This document shows positions 53,290-63,203 of a stretch of 64,000 nucleotides of DNA, in pieces. The first letter of the stretch is position 1. Each line of letters begins with the position of its first letter. Source of the DNA: Aromatoleum anaerobium (GTDB lineage: Bacteria > Pseudomonadota > Gammaproteobacteria > Burkholderiales > Rhodocyclaceae). The notes under the pieces were generated by a model that had not been told where the DNA came from, made no database searches, and worked only from the letters and a program-made list of their open reading frames with translations. Location: contig NZ_WTVG02000040.1 in NCBI RefSeq assembly GCF_012910705.2, positions 930,001 through 994,000 of the forward strand. Direction: 5' to 3'. Made by a program: the position numbers and the translations under genes.

Positions 53290-55011
53290 ATGGCAGCAGC
53301 AGCCTCCCCGGCCGCACTCAGCGGCCTCGCACGAGCGATGATCCAGCACGGCCGGTTGTCCGAAGCCGACGCCATGTCATGCACGGCAGGCGCTGCCCCC
53401 CAAGTGCCGAACGGATTCATCCTCGAGCTTGCCCAGCGCAAACTGATGACGAACCGGGCGGTCGCGTGGTTCGCCGCCGAAACGTTCGGCTACCCGCTGC
53501 TCGACATCTCGGCCGTCGACAGCGCGAGCATTCCCCGCGACGCGATCGACCGCAAGCTGATGAGCAAGCATCAGGTCGTCGCGCTGGGCAAGCGGCAGAA
53601 CCGGCTGACGATCGCCGCCGCCGATCCGTCGAACATGCGCGCGCTCGACGAGATCCGTTTCCAGACCGGTCTCCAGGTGGACCTCGTCATCGTCGAAGCG
53701 GACCGGCTCGCGCGCCTGGCCGAGTCCCTCGCCGAAACCGCCGAACAGACGCTGCGGGAACTCACCGGCGAAGAGTTCGACATGGAGCTCCTGCAGCAGC
53801 AGGAAGGTCTCGCGGAAGCGCCAGGCGAGGACACGCAGGAAGTCGATGACGCGCCGGTCGTCAAGTTCATCCAGAAAGTGCTGATCGACGCGATCAACGA
53901 AGGCGCTTCCGACATCCACTTCGAGCCATACGAGAAGTATTACCGCATCCGCGTGCGCACCGACGGCGTGCTGCGCGAAATCGCCCAGCCACCGCTGATC
54001 CTGAAGGAAAAGATCGCCGCCCGGATCAAGGTGATCTCGCGCCTCGACATCTCCGAAAAACGCGTCCCCCAGGACGGCCGGATGAAGCTCGTGCTGTCGA
54101 AAAACAAGTCGATCGACTTTCGCGTCTCGTCGCTGCCGACGCTGCATGGCGAAAAGATCGTGATGCGGATTCTCGACGCCTCGTCGGCGATGCTCGGCGT
54201 CGATGCGCTGGGTTACGAACCGGAACAGAAGAAAATCCTGCTCGACGCGATCAAACGGCCCTACGGCATGATCCTCGTCACCGGGCCGACCGGCTCGGGC
54301 AAGACGGTGTCGCTCTATACCTGCCTGAACCTGCTCAACAAGGCCGGCGTGAATATCTCCACGGCTGAAGACCCGGCCGAAATCAATTTGTCCGGGATCA
54401 ACCAGGTCAACGTCAACGACAAGGCCGGACTGACTTTCGCCGCATCGCTGCGGGCCTTTCTGCGACAGGATCCGGACATCATCATGGTCGGCGAAATCCG
54501 CGACCTCGAAACCGCCGAGATTTCGATCAAGGCCGCGCAGACCGGCCACCTGGTGCTGTCGACGCTGCATACCAACGACGCGCCGACGACGCTCGAGCGC
54601 CTGAAGAACATGGGCGTGGCGCCATTCAACATCGCCTCGTCGGTGATCCTGATCACGGCGCAACGGCTTGCGCGGCGCCTGTGCACGTGCAAGCAGCCGG
54701 TCGACATCCCGATCGAAGCGCTGCTGCAGGCGGGTTTTCCCGCCGACGAACTCGACGGCAGCTGGCAGCCGTACGGCCCGGTGGGGTGCGAGCGCTGCAA
54801 GGGCAGCGGCTACAAGGGGCGGCTCGGGATCTACCAGGTCATGCCGATCACCGACGAGATCGCGCACATCATCATGACCAACGGCAACTCGATGGACATC
54901 GCGGCGCAGGCCCAGCGCGAAGGCGTCAAGGATCTGCGCCGGTCCGGACTGCTGAAGGTCAGGCAGGGCGTCACATCGCTCGAAGAAGTACTCGCTTCCA
55001 CCAACGATTAG
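53290..55011 (+). CDS. pilB: Type IV pilus assembly ATPase PilB
   Basis: A 573-aa extension ATPase. The N-terminal MshEN-like domain (FGYPLLDISAVDSASIPRDA) is followed by the GSPII_E core: Walker A VTGPTGSGKTVSLYTCLNLL (about residues 334-353), Asp box STAEDPAEINLSG, Walker B PDIIMVGEIRDLETAEI, His box TGHLVLSTLHTNDAPTTLER. The zinc tetracysteine is CTCKQP...CERCKGSGYKGR. It drives pilus extension in the cytoplasm. First gene of pilBCD. Confidence 0.96.
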   Translation: MAAAASPAALSGLARAMIQHGRLSEADAMSCTAGAAPQVPNGFILELAQRKLMTNRAVAWFAAETFGYPLLDISAVDSASIPRDAIDRKLMSKHQVVALGKRQNRLTIAAADPSNMRALDEIRFQTGLQVDLVIVEADRLARLAESLAETAEQTLRELTGEEFDMELLQQQEGLAEAPGEDTQEVDDAPVVKFIQKVLIDAINEGASDIHFEPYEKYYRIRVRTDGVLREIAQPPLILKEKIAARIKVISRLDISEKRVPQDGRMKLVLSKNKSIDFRVSSLPTLHGEKIVMRILDASSAMLGVDALGYEPEQKKILLDAIKRPYGMILVTGPTGSGKTVSLYTCLNLLNKAGVNISTAEDPAEINLSGINQVNVNDKAGLTFAASLRAFLRQDPDIIMVGEIRDLETAEISIKAAQTGHLVLSTLHTNDAPTTLERLKNMGVAPFNIASSVILITAQRLARRLCTCKQPVDIPIEALLQAGFPADELDGSWQPYGPVGCERCKGSGYKGRLGIYQVMPITDEIAHIIMTNGNSMDIAAQAQREGVKDLRRSGLLKVRQGVTSLEEVLASTND

Positions 55012-55027
55012 GGAACGCACAAGCCTC

Positions 55028-56263
55028 ATGGCGACGACAACGCGAGCCGGACGCGCGGCACCTGCGCGGTCCAGGGAAACGCTCTACAGCTGGGAAGGCA
55101 AGGACAAGAACGGCAAGCTCGTGCGCGGGGAGATGCGCGCCGGCGGCCCGTCGCTCGTGCAGGCGACACTGCGCCGCCAGGGCGTGCTGGTGAGCAAGGT
55201 CAGAAAGCAGAAAATGTCGCGCGGTCACAAGATCACCGACAAGGACATCGCGCTCTTCACCCGCCAGCTCGCGACGATGATGAAATCCGGCGTGCCGCTG
55301 CTGCAGGCCTTCGACATCGGCATCAAGGGTTCCGGCAATCCGAGCCTCGCACGGCTGTTGAACGAGGTGCGCACCGACGTCGAGACCGGCTCGAGCCTGT
55401 CCCAGGCGTTCGCCAGGCATCCGCTCTATTTCGACAAGCTGTTCTGCAATCTCGTCGCCGCCGGCGAGCAGGCGGGAATTCTCGACGGCCTGCTGGACCG
55501 CATCGCGACCTACAAGGAAAAGGTTCTCGCGATCAAGGGCAAGATCAAGTCGGCGATGTTCTACCCGATCGCGGTCGTCGTCGTCGCAGCGATCGTTGTC
55601 ACCGTGATCATGCTGTTCGTCGTGCCCGAGTTCAAGAAAGTGTTCACCAGCTTCGGCGCCGACCTGCCCGCGCCGACGCTGATGGTCATCGCCATATCGG
55701 ACGCGTTCGTCGCGTACTGGTACATCCTCTTCGGCATCATCGCGGCAACAGTGATCGGCATCGGCGCGATGTACAAACGCTCGGACGCGATGCAGATCGC
55801 CGTCGACCGTGCAGTGCTGCAGCTGCCGGTGGTCGGCGCCATCATCCGCAAGGCGACGATCGCGCGCTGGACACGCACGCTGGCGACGATGTTCGCCGCC
55901 GGCGTGCCGCTCGTCGAAGCGCTCGACTCGGTCGGCGGCGCGTCGGGCAACCACGTCTACGTCACGGCGACGCGCCAGATCCAGACCGAGGTCAGCACCG
56001 GCACCAGCCTCACGGTCGCGATGCAGAATGCGACGGTGTTCCCGAGCATGGTCGTGCAGATGGTGTCGATCGGCGAGGAATCCGGGCAGCTCGACTCGAT
56101 GCTCGGCAAAGTCGCGGACTTCTTCGAACAGGAAGTCGACGACGCCGTGGCCGGGCTGTCCACGCTGCTCGAGCCGATCATCATGGTGTTTCTCGGCGTG
56201 GTCATCGGTGGTCTCGTCGTCGCGATGTACTTGCCGATCTTCAAGCTCGGCCAGGTCGTCTGA
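55028..56263 (+). CDS. pilC: Type IV pilus inner-membrane platform protein PilC
   Basis: A 411-aa polytopic protein. Two T2SF repeats are visible (FTRQLATMMKSGVPLLQAFD; WTRTLATMFAAGVPLVEALD) with three helices (FYPIAVVVVAAIVVTVIMLF; YWYILFGIIAATVIGIGAMY; LEPIIMVFLGVVIGGLVVAM). It couples PilB to pilin polymerisation. It starts 16 bases after pilB. Confidence 0.95.
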   Translation: MATTTRAGRAAPARSRETLYSWEGKDKNGKLVRGEMRAGGPSLVQATLRRQGVLVSKVRKQKMSRGHKITDKDIALFTRQLATMMKSGVPLLQAFDIGIKGSGNPSLARLLNEVRTDVETGSSLSQAFARHPLYFDKLFCNLVAAGEQAGILDGLLDRIATYKEKVLAIKGKIKSAMFYPIAVVVVAAIVVTVIMLFVVPEFKKVFTSFGADLPAPTLMVIAISDAFVAYWYILFGIIAATVIGIGAMYKRSDAMQIAVDRAVLQLPVVGAIIRKATIARWTRTLATMFAAGVPLVEALDSVGGASGNHVYVTATRQIQTEVSTGTSLTVAMQNATVFPSMVVQMVSIGEESGQLDSMLGKVADFFEQEVDDAVAGLSTLLEPIIMVFLGVVIGGLVVAMYLPIFKLGQVV

Positions 56264-56333
56264 AGTTTTTCCTCCTGCCCGGTCCGGCGTTTCCGCAGCG
56301 CCGCCGGGTGGATTCAATCAAGCCTCCCGCCCG

Positions 56334-57185
56334 ATGCCCGACCTCTTTCACGACCCTCTCCTGTTCACCGCGCTCGCGACGTTCGTCGGCCTTTTCGTCG
56401 GCAGCTTCCTGAACGTCGTCATCCACCGGTTGCCGCGCATGATGGAGCGCGAATGGCACGCCCAGGCTGCCGAGCTGCGCGGCGAATCGCTCCCCGAGCA
56501 GGAAACCTACAACCTGGCGGTGCCGCGCTCGCGCTGCCCGCACTGCGGCCACCTGATCACCGCATTCGAGAACATCCCGGTCGTCAGCTATCTTGCCCTG
56601 CGCGGGCGATGCCGTCACTGCAGCGCGCCCATCGGCCGCCGCTACCCGGTCGTCGAACTGCTCACCGCGGTGCTCTCGGGCTACGCCGCGTGGCACTTCG
56701 GCTTCGGCCTCACGGCCGCCGGCGCAATGCTTTTCCTGTGGGCGATGATCGCGCTCGCCTTCATCGATCTCGACACCCAGCTGCTGCCCGACAGCCTTAC
56801 CCTCCCGCTGCTGTGGCTCGGCCTGCTCTTCAATCTCGACGGCACGTACAGCGAACTCCCGCAGGCCGTCGTCGGCGCGATCGCCGGTTACCTCGCGCTG
56901 TGGGCGGTGTACTGGCTGTTCAAGCTCGCCACGGGCAAGGAAGGCATGGGCTATGGTGACTTCAAGCTGCTCGCCGCGATCGGGGCGTGGCTGGGATGGC
57001 AGATGCTGCCGTTGACGATCCTGTTCTCGTCGCTCGTCGGCGCAGTCACCGGCCTCGGCCTGATCGTTTTCGCCCGGCACGGCCGGGACGTGCCGATTCC
57101 GTTCGGCCCCTATCTCGCCGCGGCCGGCGTGCTGGCGCTGTTCTGGGGCAAGCCGCTCACCGAGTTGTACCTCGGCAGTCTGTAA
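56334..57185 (+). CDS. pilD: Prepilin peptidase/N-methyltransferase PilD
   Basis: A 283-aa membrane aspartyl protease. The N-terminal zinc-like tetracysteine reads CPHCGHLI...CRHCSAPIGR (about residues 69-103). Catalytic Asp residues lie in AFIDLDTQLLPDSLTLPLLW and GMGYGDFKLLAAIGAWLGW (GxGD). It cleaves and methylates type IV prepilins. It is 70 bases after pilC; the usual coaE neighbour is absent and fmdB follows. Confidence 0.95.
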   Translation: MPDLFHDPLLFTALATFVGLFVGSFLNVVIHRLPRMMEREWHAQAAELRGESLPEQETYNLAVPRSRCPHCGHLITAFENIPVVSYLALRGRCRHCSAPIGRRYPVVELLTAVLSGYAAWHFGFGLTAAGAMLFLWAMIALAFIDLDTQLLPDSLTLPLLWLGLLFNLDGTYSELPQAVVGAIAGYLALWAVYWLFKLATGKEGMGYGDFKLLAAIGAWLGWQMLPLTILFSSLVGAVTGLGLIVFARHGRDVPIPFGPYLAAAGVLALFWGKPLTELYLGSL

Positions 57186-57318
57186 CCAGCCCCGCAGGCT
57201 TGAAACGAACGGCGTCGCCCTCATCTACGGCGCGACAGCGGGCCGAGTCCCGCCGTCGCTCACTTCTCGCCCATGATGCGTTGCGTTAGACTTACGCGCT
57301 TGCTTTCCGGAGGTTGCC

Positions 57319-57585
57319 ATGCCCATTTACGAATATCGTTGCGACAGTTGCGGGTTCCAGAAGGAACATCTCCAGAAGATGAGCGACGCGCCGCTCACTT
57401 CCTGCCCGAGCTGCAATCAGGGCACCTACGTCAAGCAGGTTTCGGCCGCGGGCTTCCAGCTCAAGGGTACCGGCTGGTATGCGACGGACTTCAAGGGCGG
57501 CGGCACCCCGGCACCCCGGCCAGCCGAAACCGCGAGCGCTCCTGCCGGCGGCTGCGGCGGGGCGTGTGCCTGTCACGCCGGCTGA
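57319..57585 (+). CDS. FmdB-family zinc-ribbon protein
   Basis: An 88-aa protein. MPIYEYRCDSCGFQKEHLQK and LTSCPSCNQGTYVKQVS give the two CxxC pairs of the FmdB zinc ribbon; the tail is Gly/Ala/Cys-rich. A GGAGG ribosome site precedes the ATG. It heads the conserved fmdB-DUF502-aspS block. Regulatory role is inferred. Confidence 0.9.
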   Translation: MPIYEYRCDSCGFQKEHLQKMSDAPLTSCPSCNQGTYVKQVSAAGFQLKGTGWYATDFKGGGTPAPRPAETASAPAGGCGGACACHAG

Positions 57586-57600
57586 GCGCGGCCGCGGCGC

Positions 57601-58227
57601 GTGAAGAAATACTTCATCACCGGATTGCTGATCTGGATCCCGCTGTCGATCACCTTCATGGTGCTGGCGTGGATCGTCGGCACGCTCGACCAGATCATCG
57701 AGTGGCTGCCGGACGGCCTGCAGCCGCGCAACGCGATCGGCTTCAACATTCCGGGCGCGGGCCTCGTCGTGGGGCTGCTGATCGTGCTTGCGACAGGCCT
57801 GGTCGCCGCGAACGTCATCGGCCAGAAGCTCGTGCGCTACTGGGAAGCGCTGCTCGCCCGCATTCCGGTGGTGAAGTCGCTGTACTACGGGGTCAAGCAG
57901 GTCTCCGACACCCTCTTTTCCAGCACCGGCCAGGCTTTTCGCAAAGCCCTGCTGGTGCAGTACCCCCGCCATGGATCGTGGACGATCGCCTTTCTCACCG
58001 GCGCGCCGGGCGGGGATGCCGCCAATCACCTGAAAGGCGACCACGTCAGCGTCTATGTGCCGACGACGCCGAATCCCACGTCCGGTTTCTTCCTGATGAT
58101 GCCGAAGGAAGACGTCATCGAACTCGACATGAGCGTCGATGAAGCCCTCAAGTACATCATTTCGATGGGGGTGGTCGCGCCAGCCGTGCGCAGCGCGCGC
58201 CCCCGCCCTGCCCTGCTCAGTGAGTAA
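57601..58227 (+). CDS. DUF502 membrane protein
   Basis: A 208-aa protein of a family common upstream of aspS. Two N-terminal helices ([40 protein letters not shown]) are followed by [20 protein letters not shown] and [20 protein letters not shown]. It starts with GTG at 57601. Function is unknown; the position suggests a conserved operon with aspS. Confidence 0.9.
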   Translation: MKKYFITGLLIWIPLSITFMVLAWIVGTLDQIIEWLPDGLQPRNAIGFNIPGAGLVVGLLIVLATGLVAANVIGQKLVRYWEALLARIPVVKSLYYGVKQVSDTLFSSTGQAFRKALLVQYPRHGSWTIAFLTGAPGGDAANHLKGDHVSVYVPTTPNPTSGFFLMMPKEDVIELDMSVDEALKYIISMGVVAPAVRSARPRPALLSE

Positions 58228-58271
58228 CCACGCGGCCCCACCGCCCGCGCTTCGTTTCCGGAACCAAACCC

Positions 58272-60071
58272 ATGCGAACCCATTACTGCGGCCAAGTCAC
58301 CGCCGCCGACCTTGACCAGACCGTCACGCTGTGCGGCTGGGTGCATCGCCGCCGCGACCACGGCGGCGTCATCTTCATCGACCTGCGCGACCGCGAAGGC
58401 CTCGTGCAGGTGGTGTGCGATCCCGACCGCGCCGAGACGTTCCACACCGCCGAATCGATCCGCAACGAGTTCGTCATCGAGCTGACCGGCAAGGTCCGCC
58501 GCCGCCCGGCCGGCACCGAGAATGCGAACCTCGTGTCCGGTGAAATCGAAGTGCTGTGCCACACCATCGCCGTCCTCAATGCTTCGGTGACGCCGCCATT
58601 CCAGCTCGATGACGACAATCTGTCGGAAAACGTGCGCCTCGCGCACCGCGTCATCGACCTGCGCCGCCCGCAGATGCAGAAGAACCTGATGCTGCGCTAC
58701 AAGGTCGCGATGGCGTTCCGCCGCTTCCTCGACGCGCAGGGCTTCATCGACGTCGAGACGCCGATGCTGACCAAGAGCACGCCGGAAGGCGCACGCGACT
58801 ATCTCGTGCCGTCGCGCGTCCATCCGGGCCAGTTCTTCGCGCTGCCGCAGTCGCCGCAGCTCTTCAAGCAACTCCTGATGGTCGCCGGCTTCGACCGCTA
58901 CTACCAGATCACGAAGTGCTTCCGCGACGAGGACCTGCGCGCCGACCGCCAGCCGGAATTCACGCAGGTCGATATCGAGACCTCGTTCCTCAACGAGACC
59001 GAGATCACCGCGATCATGGAAGACATGATCCGCTACGTGTTTCGCGAAGCGCTCGCGGTCGAGCTGCCGAATCCGTTCCCGCGCATGACCCACGCCGAGG
59101 CGATGCGCCGCTACGGCTCCGACAAGCCGGACCTGCGCGTCACGCTCGAGCTGACCGACGTCACCGACGCGGTGCAGGATGTCGCCTTCAAGGTGTTCAG
59201 CGGTCCGGCGACGAGCGGCGGACGCGTCGCGGCGCTGCGCGTGCCGGGCGGTGCCACGCTCACCCGCGGCGAGATCGACGAATACACCAAGTTCGTCGGC
59301 ATCTACGGCGCGCGGGGCCTGGCGTACATCAAGGTCAATGACGTCACGAAGCCGAACGACGAAGGCCTGCAGTCGCCGATCGTCAAGAACCTGCACGAAG
59401 AGGCGCTGCGCACGATCCTCGAGCGTACCGGCGCCGAAAGCGGTGACCTGATCTTCTTCGGCGCGGACAAGACCAAGGTGGTCAACGACGCGCTCGGCGC
59501 GCTGCGCACGAAGCTCGGCCACGAGAAAGGCTACGTCAGCGGCGCCGCCTGGACGCCGGTGTGGGTCGTCGATTTCCCGATGTTCGAATACGACGACGAG
59601 AACAAGCGCTGGGTCGCGTGCCACCACCCGTTCACCGCGCCCAAGGACGAGCACGTCGAGCTGCTCGAATCGGCTCCCGGCGAATGCCTCGCGAAAGCGT
59701 ACGACCTCGCGCTCAACGGCTGGGAGATCGGTGGCGGCTCGGTGCGTATCCATCGCGCCGACATGCAGAGCAAGGTGTTCCGCGCACTCAACATCGGCGA
59801 CGAGGAAGCGCAGCTCAAGTTCGGCTTCCTGCTCGACGCGCTCAAGTACGGTGCACCGCCGCACGGCGGACTAGCGTTCGGCCTCGACCGCGTCGTGACG
59901 CTGATGACCGGCGCCGAGTCGATCCGCGACGTCATCGCGTTCCCGAAGACGCAGCGCGCCCAGTGCCTCTTGACCGATGCGCCGGGTGAAGTCGACGACA
60001 AGCAACTGCGCGAATTGCACATCCGCCTGCGGCAGAAGATCGAAACCCAGGTCGAAGTGGCGAAGGCCTGA
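58272..60071 (+). CDS. aspS: Aspartyl-tRNA synthetase
   Basis: A 599-aa class II synthetase. The N-terminal anticodon OB-fold ([20 protein letters not shown]) precedes the catalytic core: motif 1 with [20 protein letters not shown], motif 2 [20 protein letters not shown] and motif 3 [15 protein letters not shown]. The bacterial-type GAD insertion lies at about residues 290-410. It is either Asp-specific or non-discriminating; this cannot be settled here. A terminator follows. Confidence 0.96.
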   Translation: MRTHYCGQVTAADLDQTVTLCGWVHRRRDHGGVIFIDLRDREGLVQVVCDPDRAETFHTAESIRNEFVIELTGKVRRRPAGTENANLVSGEIEVLCHTIAVLNASVTPPFQLDDDNLSENVRLAHRVIDLRRPQMQKNLMLRYKVAMAFRRFLDAQGFIDVETPMLTKSTPEGARDYLVPSRVHPGQFFALPQSPQLFKQLLMVAGFDRYYQITKCFRDEDLRADRQPEFTQVDIETSFLNETEITAIMEDMIRYVFREALAVELPNPFPRMTHAEAMRRYGSDKPDLRVTLELTDVTDAVQDVAFKVFSGPATSGGRVAALRVPGGATLTRGEIDEYTKFVGIYGARGLAYIKVNDVTKPNDEGLQSPIVKNLHEEALRTILERTGAESGDLIFFGADKTKVVNDALGALRTKLGHEKGYVSGAAWTPVWVVDFPMFEYDDENKRWVACHHPFTAPKDEHVELLESAPGECLAKAYDLALNGWEIGGGSVRIHRADMQSKVFRALNIGDEEAQLKFGFLLDALKYGAPPHGGLAFGLDRVVTLMTGAESIRDVIAFPKTQRAQCLLTDAPGEVDDKQLRELHIRLRQKIETQVEVAKA

Positions 60072-60097
60072 GCGGCGCCGAATACCCGAAGCGACAC

Positions 60098-60129
60098 GGG
60101 GCGGGTGGGACACCATCTGCCCCTTTTTT
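60098..60129 (+). terminator. Intrinsic terminator after aspS
   Basis: An 11-bp stem (60098-60108 with 60113-60123, two G-T pairs), GACA loop, followed by six T residues, 27 bases after the aspS stop. Confidence 0.85.
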
Positions 60130-60240
60130 GTTTGCCGTGACGAACGGCACCGGCGAAAGGACCTAAAAATCGCGCTCCCGATGCCGTAAGCTTCGGCACG
60201 GCCCGTTTCCCGGCGCCCTCCACGATCCCGTCGCACCCTC

Positions 60241-61863
60241 ATGGCAGACCTCGACCGCATCACCGTCCTCATCATCGAAGCCAACCAGGGCATGCGTGGC
60301 CAGTTGCGCACGATGCTCAACAACATCGGCATCGCCACGGTCAATTTCGCGCCATCCGCAGGGATGGCGATCACCCGCCTGCGTGAACGGCGCTACGACC
60401 TGGTCCTGTGCGAATACAACCTCGGTGACGGCCAGGACGGGCAGCACCTGCTCGAAGACCTGCGAACCCGGGACATCATCCCCCTCGACACGCTGTTCAT
60501 CATGATCACCGGCGAGCGCAACTACGAGCGGATCATCAGCGCTGCCGAGCTCGCGCCGAACGATTACATTCTCAAGCCGCTCACCCCCGACACCCTCCAT
60601 TCGCGCCTGGTGCGCGCGTTCGAAAAGCGTGAAGCCTTTCGCCCGGTGTATCGGCTGATGGAAGCGGGGGAAACGCACGACGCGATCGAGGCGTGCATCA
60701 GCGGCCGCAGCGAACACGCCCGCTACGGCATCGACTTCATGCGGCTTGAAGCTGAACTGCATGGCGGACTCGGCCACACCGACGCCGCCGAAGAGCTCTA
60801 CCGGGAAATCCTCGCTGCGAAGGCCATACCCTGGGCGCGTCTCGGCCTCGCAAAAATGCTTTTCGCGAGGAAGGAATACCGCGAAGCCGAAGAAATCCTG
60901 ACGTCGCTCGTCGCCGAGAACCGCCGCTATATCGACGCCTACGACTGGCTCGCCCGGACCCGCGAGGAAAGCGGCCGCATCGACCAGGCCCGCGACGTTC
61001 TTGCCAGCGCGGTCGCGCTGTCGCCGCACAGGATCGGGCGCCTGCGCCACCTGGGCAACGTCCTGCTCGCGGTCGGCGACCACCAGGGCGCCGAGCGCAC
61101 GCTCGCCGAAGTGGTGCGCAAAGGCAAATATTCGGATTTTCGCGACCCGGAGGACCACGTGCGGCTGGTCCGGGCGCAACTCGGCCAGGGCCGGGTCAGC
61201 GAGGCCGAATCGACGATCCGGGATCTCGAACGCTCGATGGACGGACTGCCGGCGACGGCGCTGTGCAGTTCGCTGTCCAAAGCCCTGTACCACAACCAGA
61301 CGGGCTCGCCCGCGCGCGCCCAGGCCGCGCTCCAGGCCGCGATCCGGGACGGCGCGGACGTCTCCAGCCTGTCCGTCGGGATGAAGCAGGAGCTCGCCAA
61401 AGCCTGCCTGGACAACGATCTCGAAACCGAAGGCAGCATGCTGGTGATGGACATCCTGCGCAATTCCGCCGATGAGCGGACAGTCGAGACGACGCGGGCG
61501 ATGCTGCGCGCGAAGGGGCGCGAGGACATGTCCGAAGAACTCGAACAACGGGTGCATGTTGAAGTGAAAGGTCTCATCGCGGCCGGCGCGGACAAGGTCA
61601 GGAGCGGCGATTACGACGGCGCGGTGCAGGAAATGCTGAGCGCGGTGCAAAAAATGCCCGGCAATCCGCATGTGCTGTTCAATGCGGCGCTCGCGTTGCT
61701 GCGCCACATCGAGAACCGTGGCTGGAACGAGCGCCTCGCCGCCCAGGCCCGCAACCTGATCGCCCGCACGCGCAGGCTCGATCCGGCCAATCCGCGCCTC
61801 GAGGCGATCACGGGTTTCATGCAGCAACTGACGAGAAAATACGGCGTTCGCCCACCAGCCTGA
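60241..61863 (+). CDS. Receiver-TPR protein with degenerate phosphorylation site
   Basis: A 540-aa protein. The receiver domain is at about residues 1-125 (ITVLIIEANQGMRGQLRTML; YDLVLCEYNLGDGQDGQHLL; FIMITGERNYERIISAAELA; DYILKPLTPDTLHSRLVRAF). The usual phosphoacceptor Asp is Glu (CEYNL) and the acidic pair near residue 12 is reduced to EA; Thr and Lys are kept. Residues 150-540 are TPR-like helices (AEELYREILAAKAIPWARLG; EAEEILTSLVAENRRYIDAY). No DNA-binding output. Probably a protein-contact switch. Confidence 0.82.
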   Translation: MADLDRITVLIIEANQGMRGQLRTMLNNIGIATVNFAPSAGMAITRLRERRYDLVLCEYNLGDGQDGQHLLEDLRTRDIIPLDTLFIMITGERNYERIISAAELAPNDYILKPLTPDTLHSRLVRAFEKREAFRPVYRLMEAGETHDAIEACISGRSEHARYGIDFMRLEAELHGGLGHTDAAEELYREILAAKAIPWARLGLAKMLFARKEYREAEEILTSLVAENRRYIDAYDWLARTREESGRIDQARDVLASAVALSPHRIGRLRHLGNVLLAVGDHQGAERTLAEVVRKGKYSDFRDPEDHVRLVRAQLGQGRVSEAESTIRDLERSMDGLPATALCSSLSKALYHNQTGSPARAQAALQAAIRDGADVSSLSVGMKQELAKACLDNDLETEGSMLVMDILRNSADERTVETTRAMLRAKGREDMSEELEQRVHVEVKGLIAAGADKVRSGDYDGAVQEMLSAVQKMPGNPHVLFNAALALLRHIENRGWNERLAAQARNLIARTRRLDPANPRLEAITGFMQQLTRKYGVRPPA

Positions 61864-61927
61864 CGCCCTTCCCCAGCCACTCCTCCATCGATTTCCAGGC
61901 CGGAAGAGGCCACCCACGGGAGACCCG

Positions 61928-62293
61928 ATGCGCCGACTTGCACTCCAATTCCTACTGTTCCTCGCGGCCACGCTGGTGGCGCTGCCCGCCTGCACGCGCG
62001 ACGCGCCGCCCGCCGCCGGACTGCACGGCTTGCCGCCCGAGGCGATCGCGACGCTGCAGCTGATCGAGCGCGGCGGCCCGTTTCCTTATCGCCGCGACGG
62101 TGTCGTGTTCCAGAACCGCGAGCGGCTCTTGCCGCAGCGCCCGCGCGGCTACTATCGTGAATATACCGTGCCGACACCGGGTTCCCGGGATCGTGGCGCA
62201 CGGCGTCTCGTCACCGGCGGGGACCCGCCCGCCGTGTTCTACTATACGGATGACCATTACCGCAGTTTCCGGAGAATCCAGCCTCAGCCATGA
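61928..62293 (+). CDS. Exported guanyl-specific ribonuclease (RNase Sa/barnase-like)
   Basis: A 121-aa secreted RNase. The signal (LQFLLFLAATLVALPACTRD) ends in LPAC, so it could be a lipoprotein or a Sec substrate. The mature part matches microbial RNases: LPPEAIATLQLIERGGPFPY, DGVVFQNRERLLPQRPRGYY, REYTVPTPGSRDRGARRLVT and YYTDDHYRSF. Glu (REY), Arg (GARR) and His (DDHY) correspond to the catalytic set of RNase Sa. The stop overlaps the inhibitor gene (ATGA). Confidence 0.87.
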   Translation: MRRLALQFLLFLAATLVALPACTRDAPPAAGLHGLPPEAIATLQLIERGGPFPYRRDGVVFQNRERLLPQRPRGYYREYTVPTPGSRDRGARRLVTGGDPPAVFYYTDDHYRSFRRIQPQP

Positions 62294-62733
62294 TCGCCGA
62301 AAACGAACTCGCATCCGTCCTGCAGCAGCCCGACCGCGCCGGCGTCTACCACCTGCCGCAGCGCGGCGCCGAGGCGATCACCCGCGCCGCGCGCGAGCTT
62401 GATTTCCCGGTGTTGCAGGTCGATCTCTCCGGCTGCGCGGACAAGGGAGATTTTCTCGCCCGGGTCGCGGCCGGCCTCGAGTTTCCGGACTGGTTCGGGC
62501 AGAACTGGGACGCGCTTGCCGACTGCCTTGCCGACATGGCGTGGCTCCCGGCGGACGGCTACGTGATCATCCTCGAACATGCGGATCGTTTCCGCGTCGC
62601 GGCCGAAGCCGACTTCATCGCCGCACTGGAAACCTTCGACGAAGCTGCGCGCGAACGGGCTGCGGACGGCATCCCGATGTGGATTTTCGTCGGGCTCACG
62701 GCAAACGGCATCGTGCACCTGCGCACGCTGTGA
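62290..62733 (+). CDS. Barstar-family RNase inhibitor
   Basis: A 147-aa cytoplasmic inhibitor. FPDWFGQNWDALADCLADMA is the barstar motif (WF.NWDAL) that packs in the RNase active site; VDLSGCADKGDFLARVAAGL precedes it and ADGYVIILEHADRF follows. The start overlaps the RNase stop, so immunity is coupled to toxin synthesis. It ends in TGATG, overlapping nudB. Confidence 0.88.
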   Translation: MIAENELASVLQQPDRAGVYHLPQRGAEAITRAARELDFPVLQVDLSGCADKGDFLARVAAGLEFPDWFGQNWDALADCLADMAWLPADGYVIILEHADRFRVAAEADFIAALETFDEAARERAADGIPMWIFVGLTANGIVHLRTL

Positions 62734-63203
62734 TGGCGGGACTGCCGTACAAACGGCCGATCTCGGTCCTCGTCGTCATCCACACTGCGACGCTCCAGGT
62801 GTTGCTGCTCGAACGGGTGGTTCCCCCCGGCTTCTGGCAATCGGTGACCGGCAGCCTCGAAGCGGACGAATCGCCACTGCAGGCGGCGATTCGGGAAGTG
62901 AACGAGGAAACCGGCCTCACAGTGTCTTCGGACCAGCTGCGTGACTGGCACCTCACCAACCGTTTCGAAATCCTCAAGGACTGGCGCGCGCGCTACGCGC
63001 CGGGCGTCACGCACAACACCGAACACGTGTTCAGCCTCTGCGTCCCCGCGCCGCGACCGGTCAGGCTCGCGTCCGCCGAACACCGCATGCAGCTGTGGCT
63101 GCCGCTCGCGGAAGCCGCCGGGAAAGCGTCGTCGTGGACCAACCGCGACGCGATCCTGATGCTGCCGCGCCTCACTGCGCAGCAACCGGACGCTCCCGGC
63201 TAA
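62733..63203 (+). CDS. nudB: Dihydroneopterin triphosphate pyrophosphatase (Nudix)
   Basis: A 156-aa Nudix hydrolase of folate synthesis. The Nudix box is GSLEADESPLQAAIREVNEE then TGLTV (GX5EX7REVXEEXGX). KRPISVLVVIHT and VTHNTEHVFSLCVP are NudB-specific. Its start overlaps the barstar stop. In many betaproteobacteria nudB directly follows aspS; here 2.66 kb intervenes. Confidence 0.9.
   Translation: MAGLPYKRPISVLVVIHTATLQVLLLERVVPPGFWQSVTGSLEADESPLQAAIREVNEETGLTVSSDQLRDWHLTNRFEILKDWRARYAPGVTHNTEHVFSLCVPAPRPVRLASAEHRMQLWLPLAEAAGKASSWTNRDAILMLPRLTAQQPDAPG

Noticed and set aside
53377-55029. 550-aa open frame antisense to pilB
   Set aside because: Shadow of pilB; Arg/Asp/His-rich composition typical of antisense frames.
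58053-59864. 603-aa open frame antisense to aspS
   Set aside because: Shadow frame; aspS has all class II motifs on the plus strand.
60163-61995. 610-aa open frame antisense to the receiver-TPR gene
   Set aside because: No domains; the plus-strand protein has receiver and TPR features.
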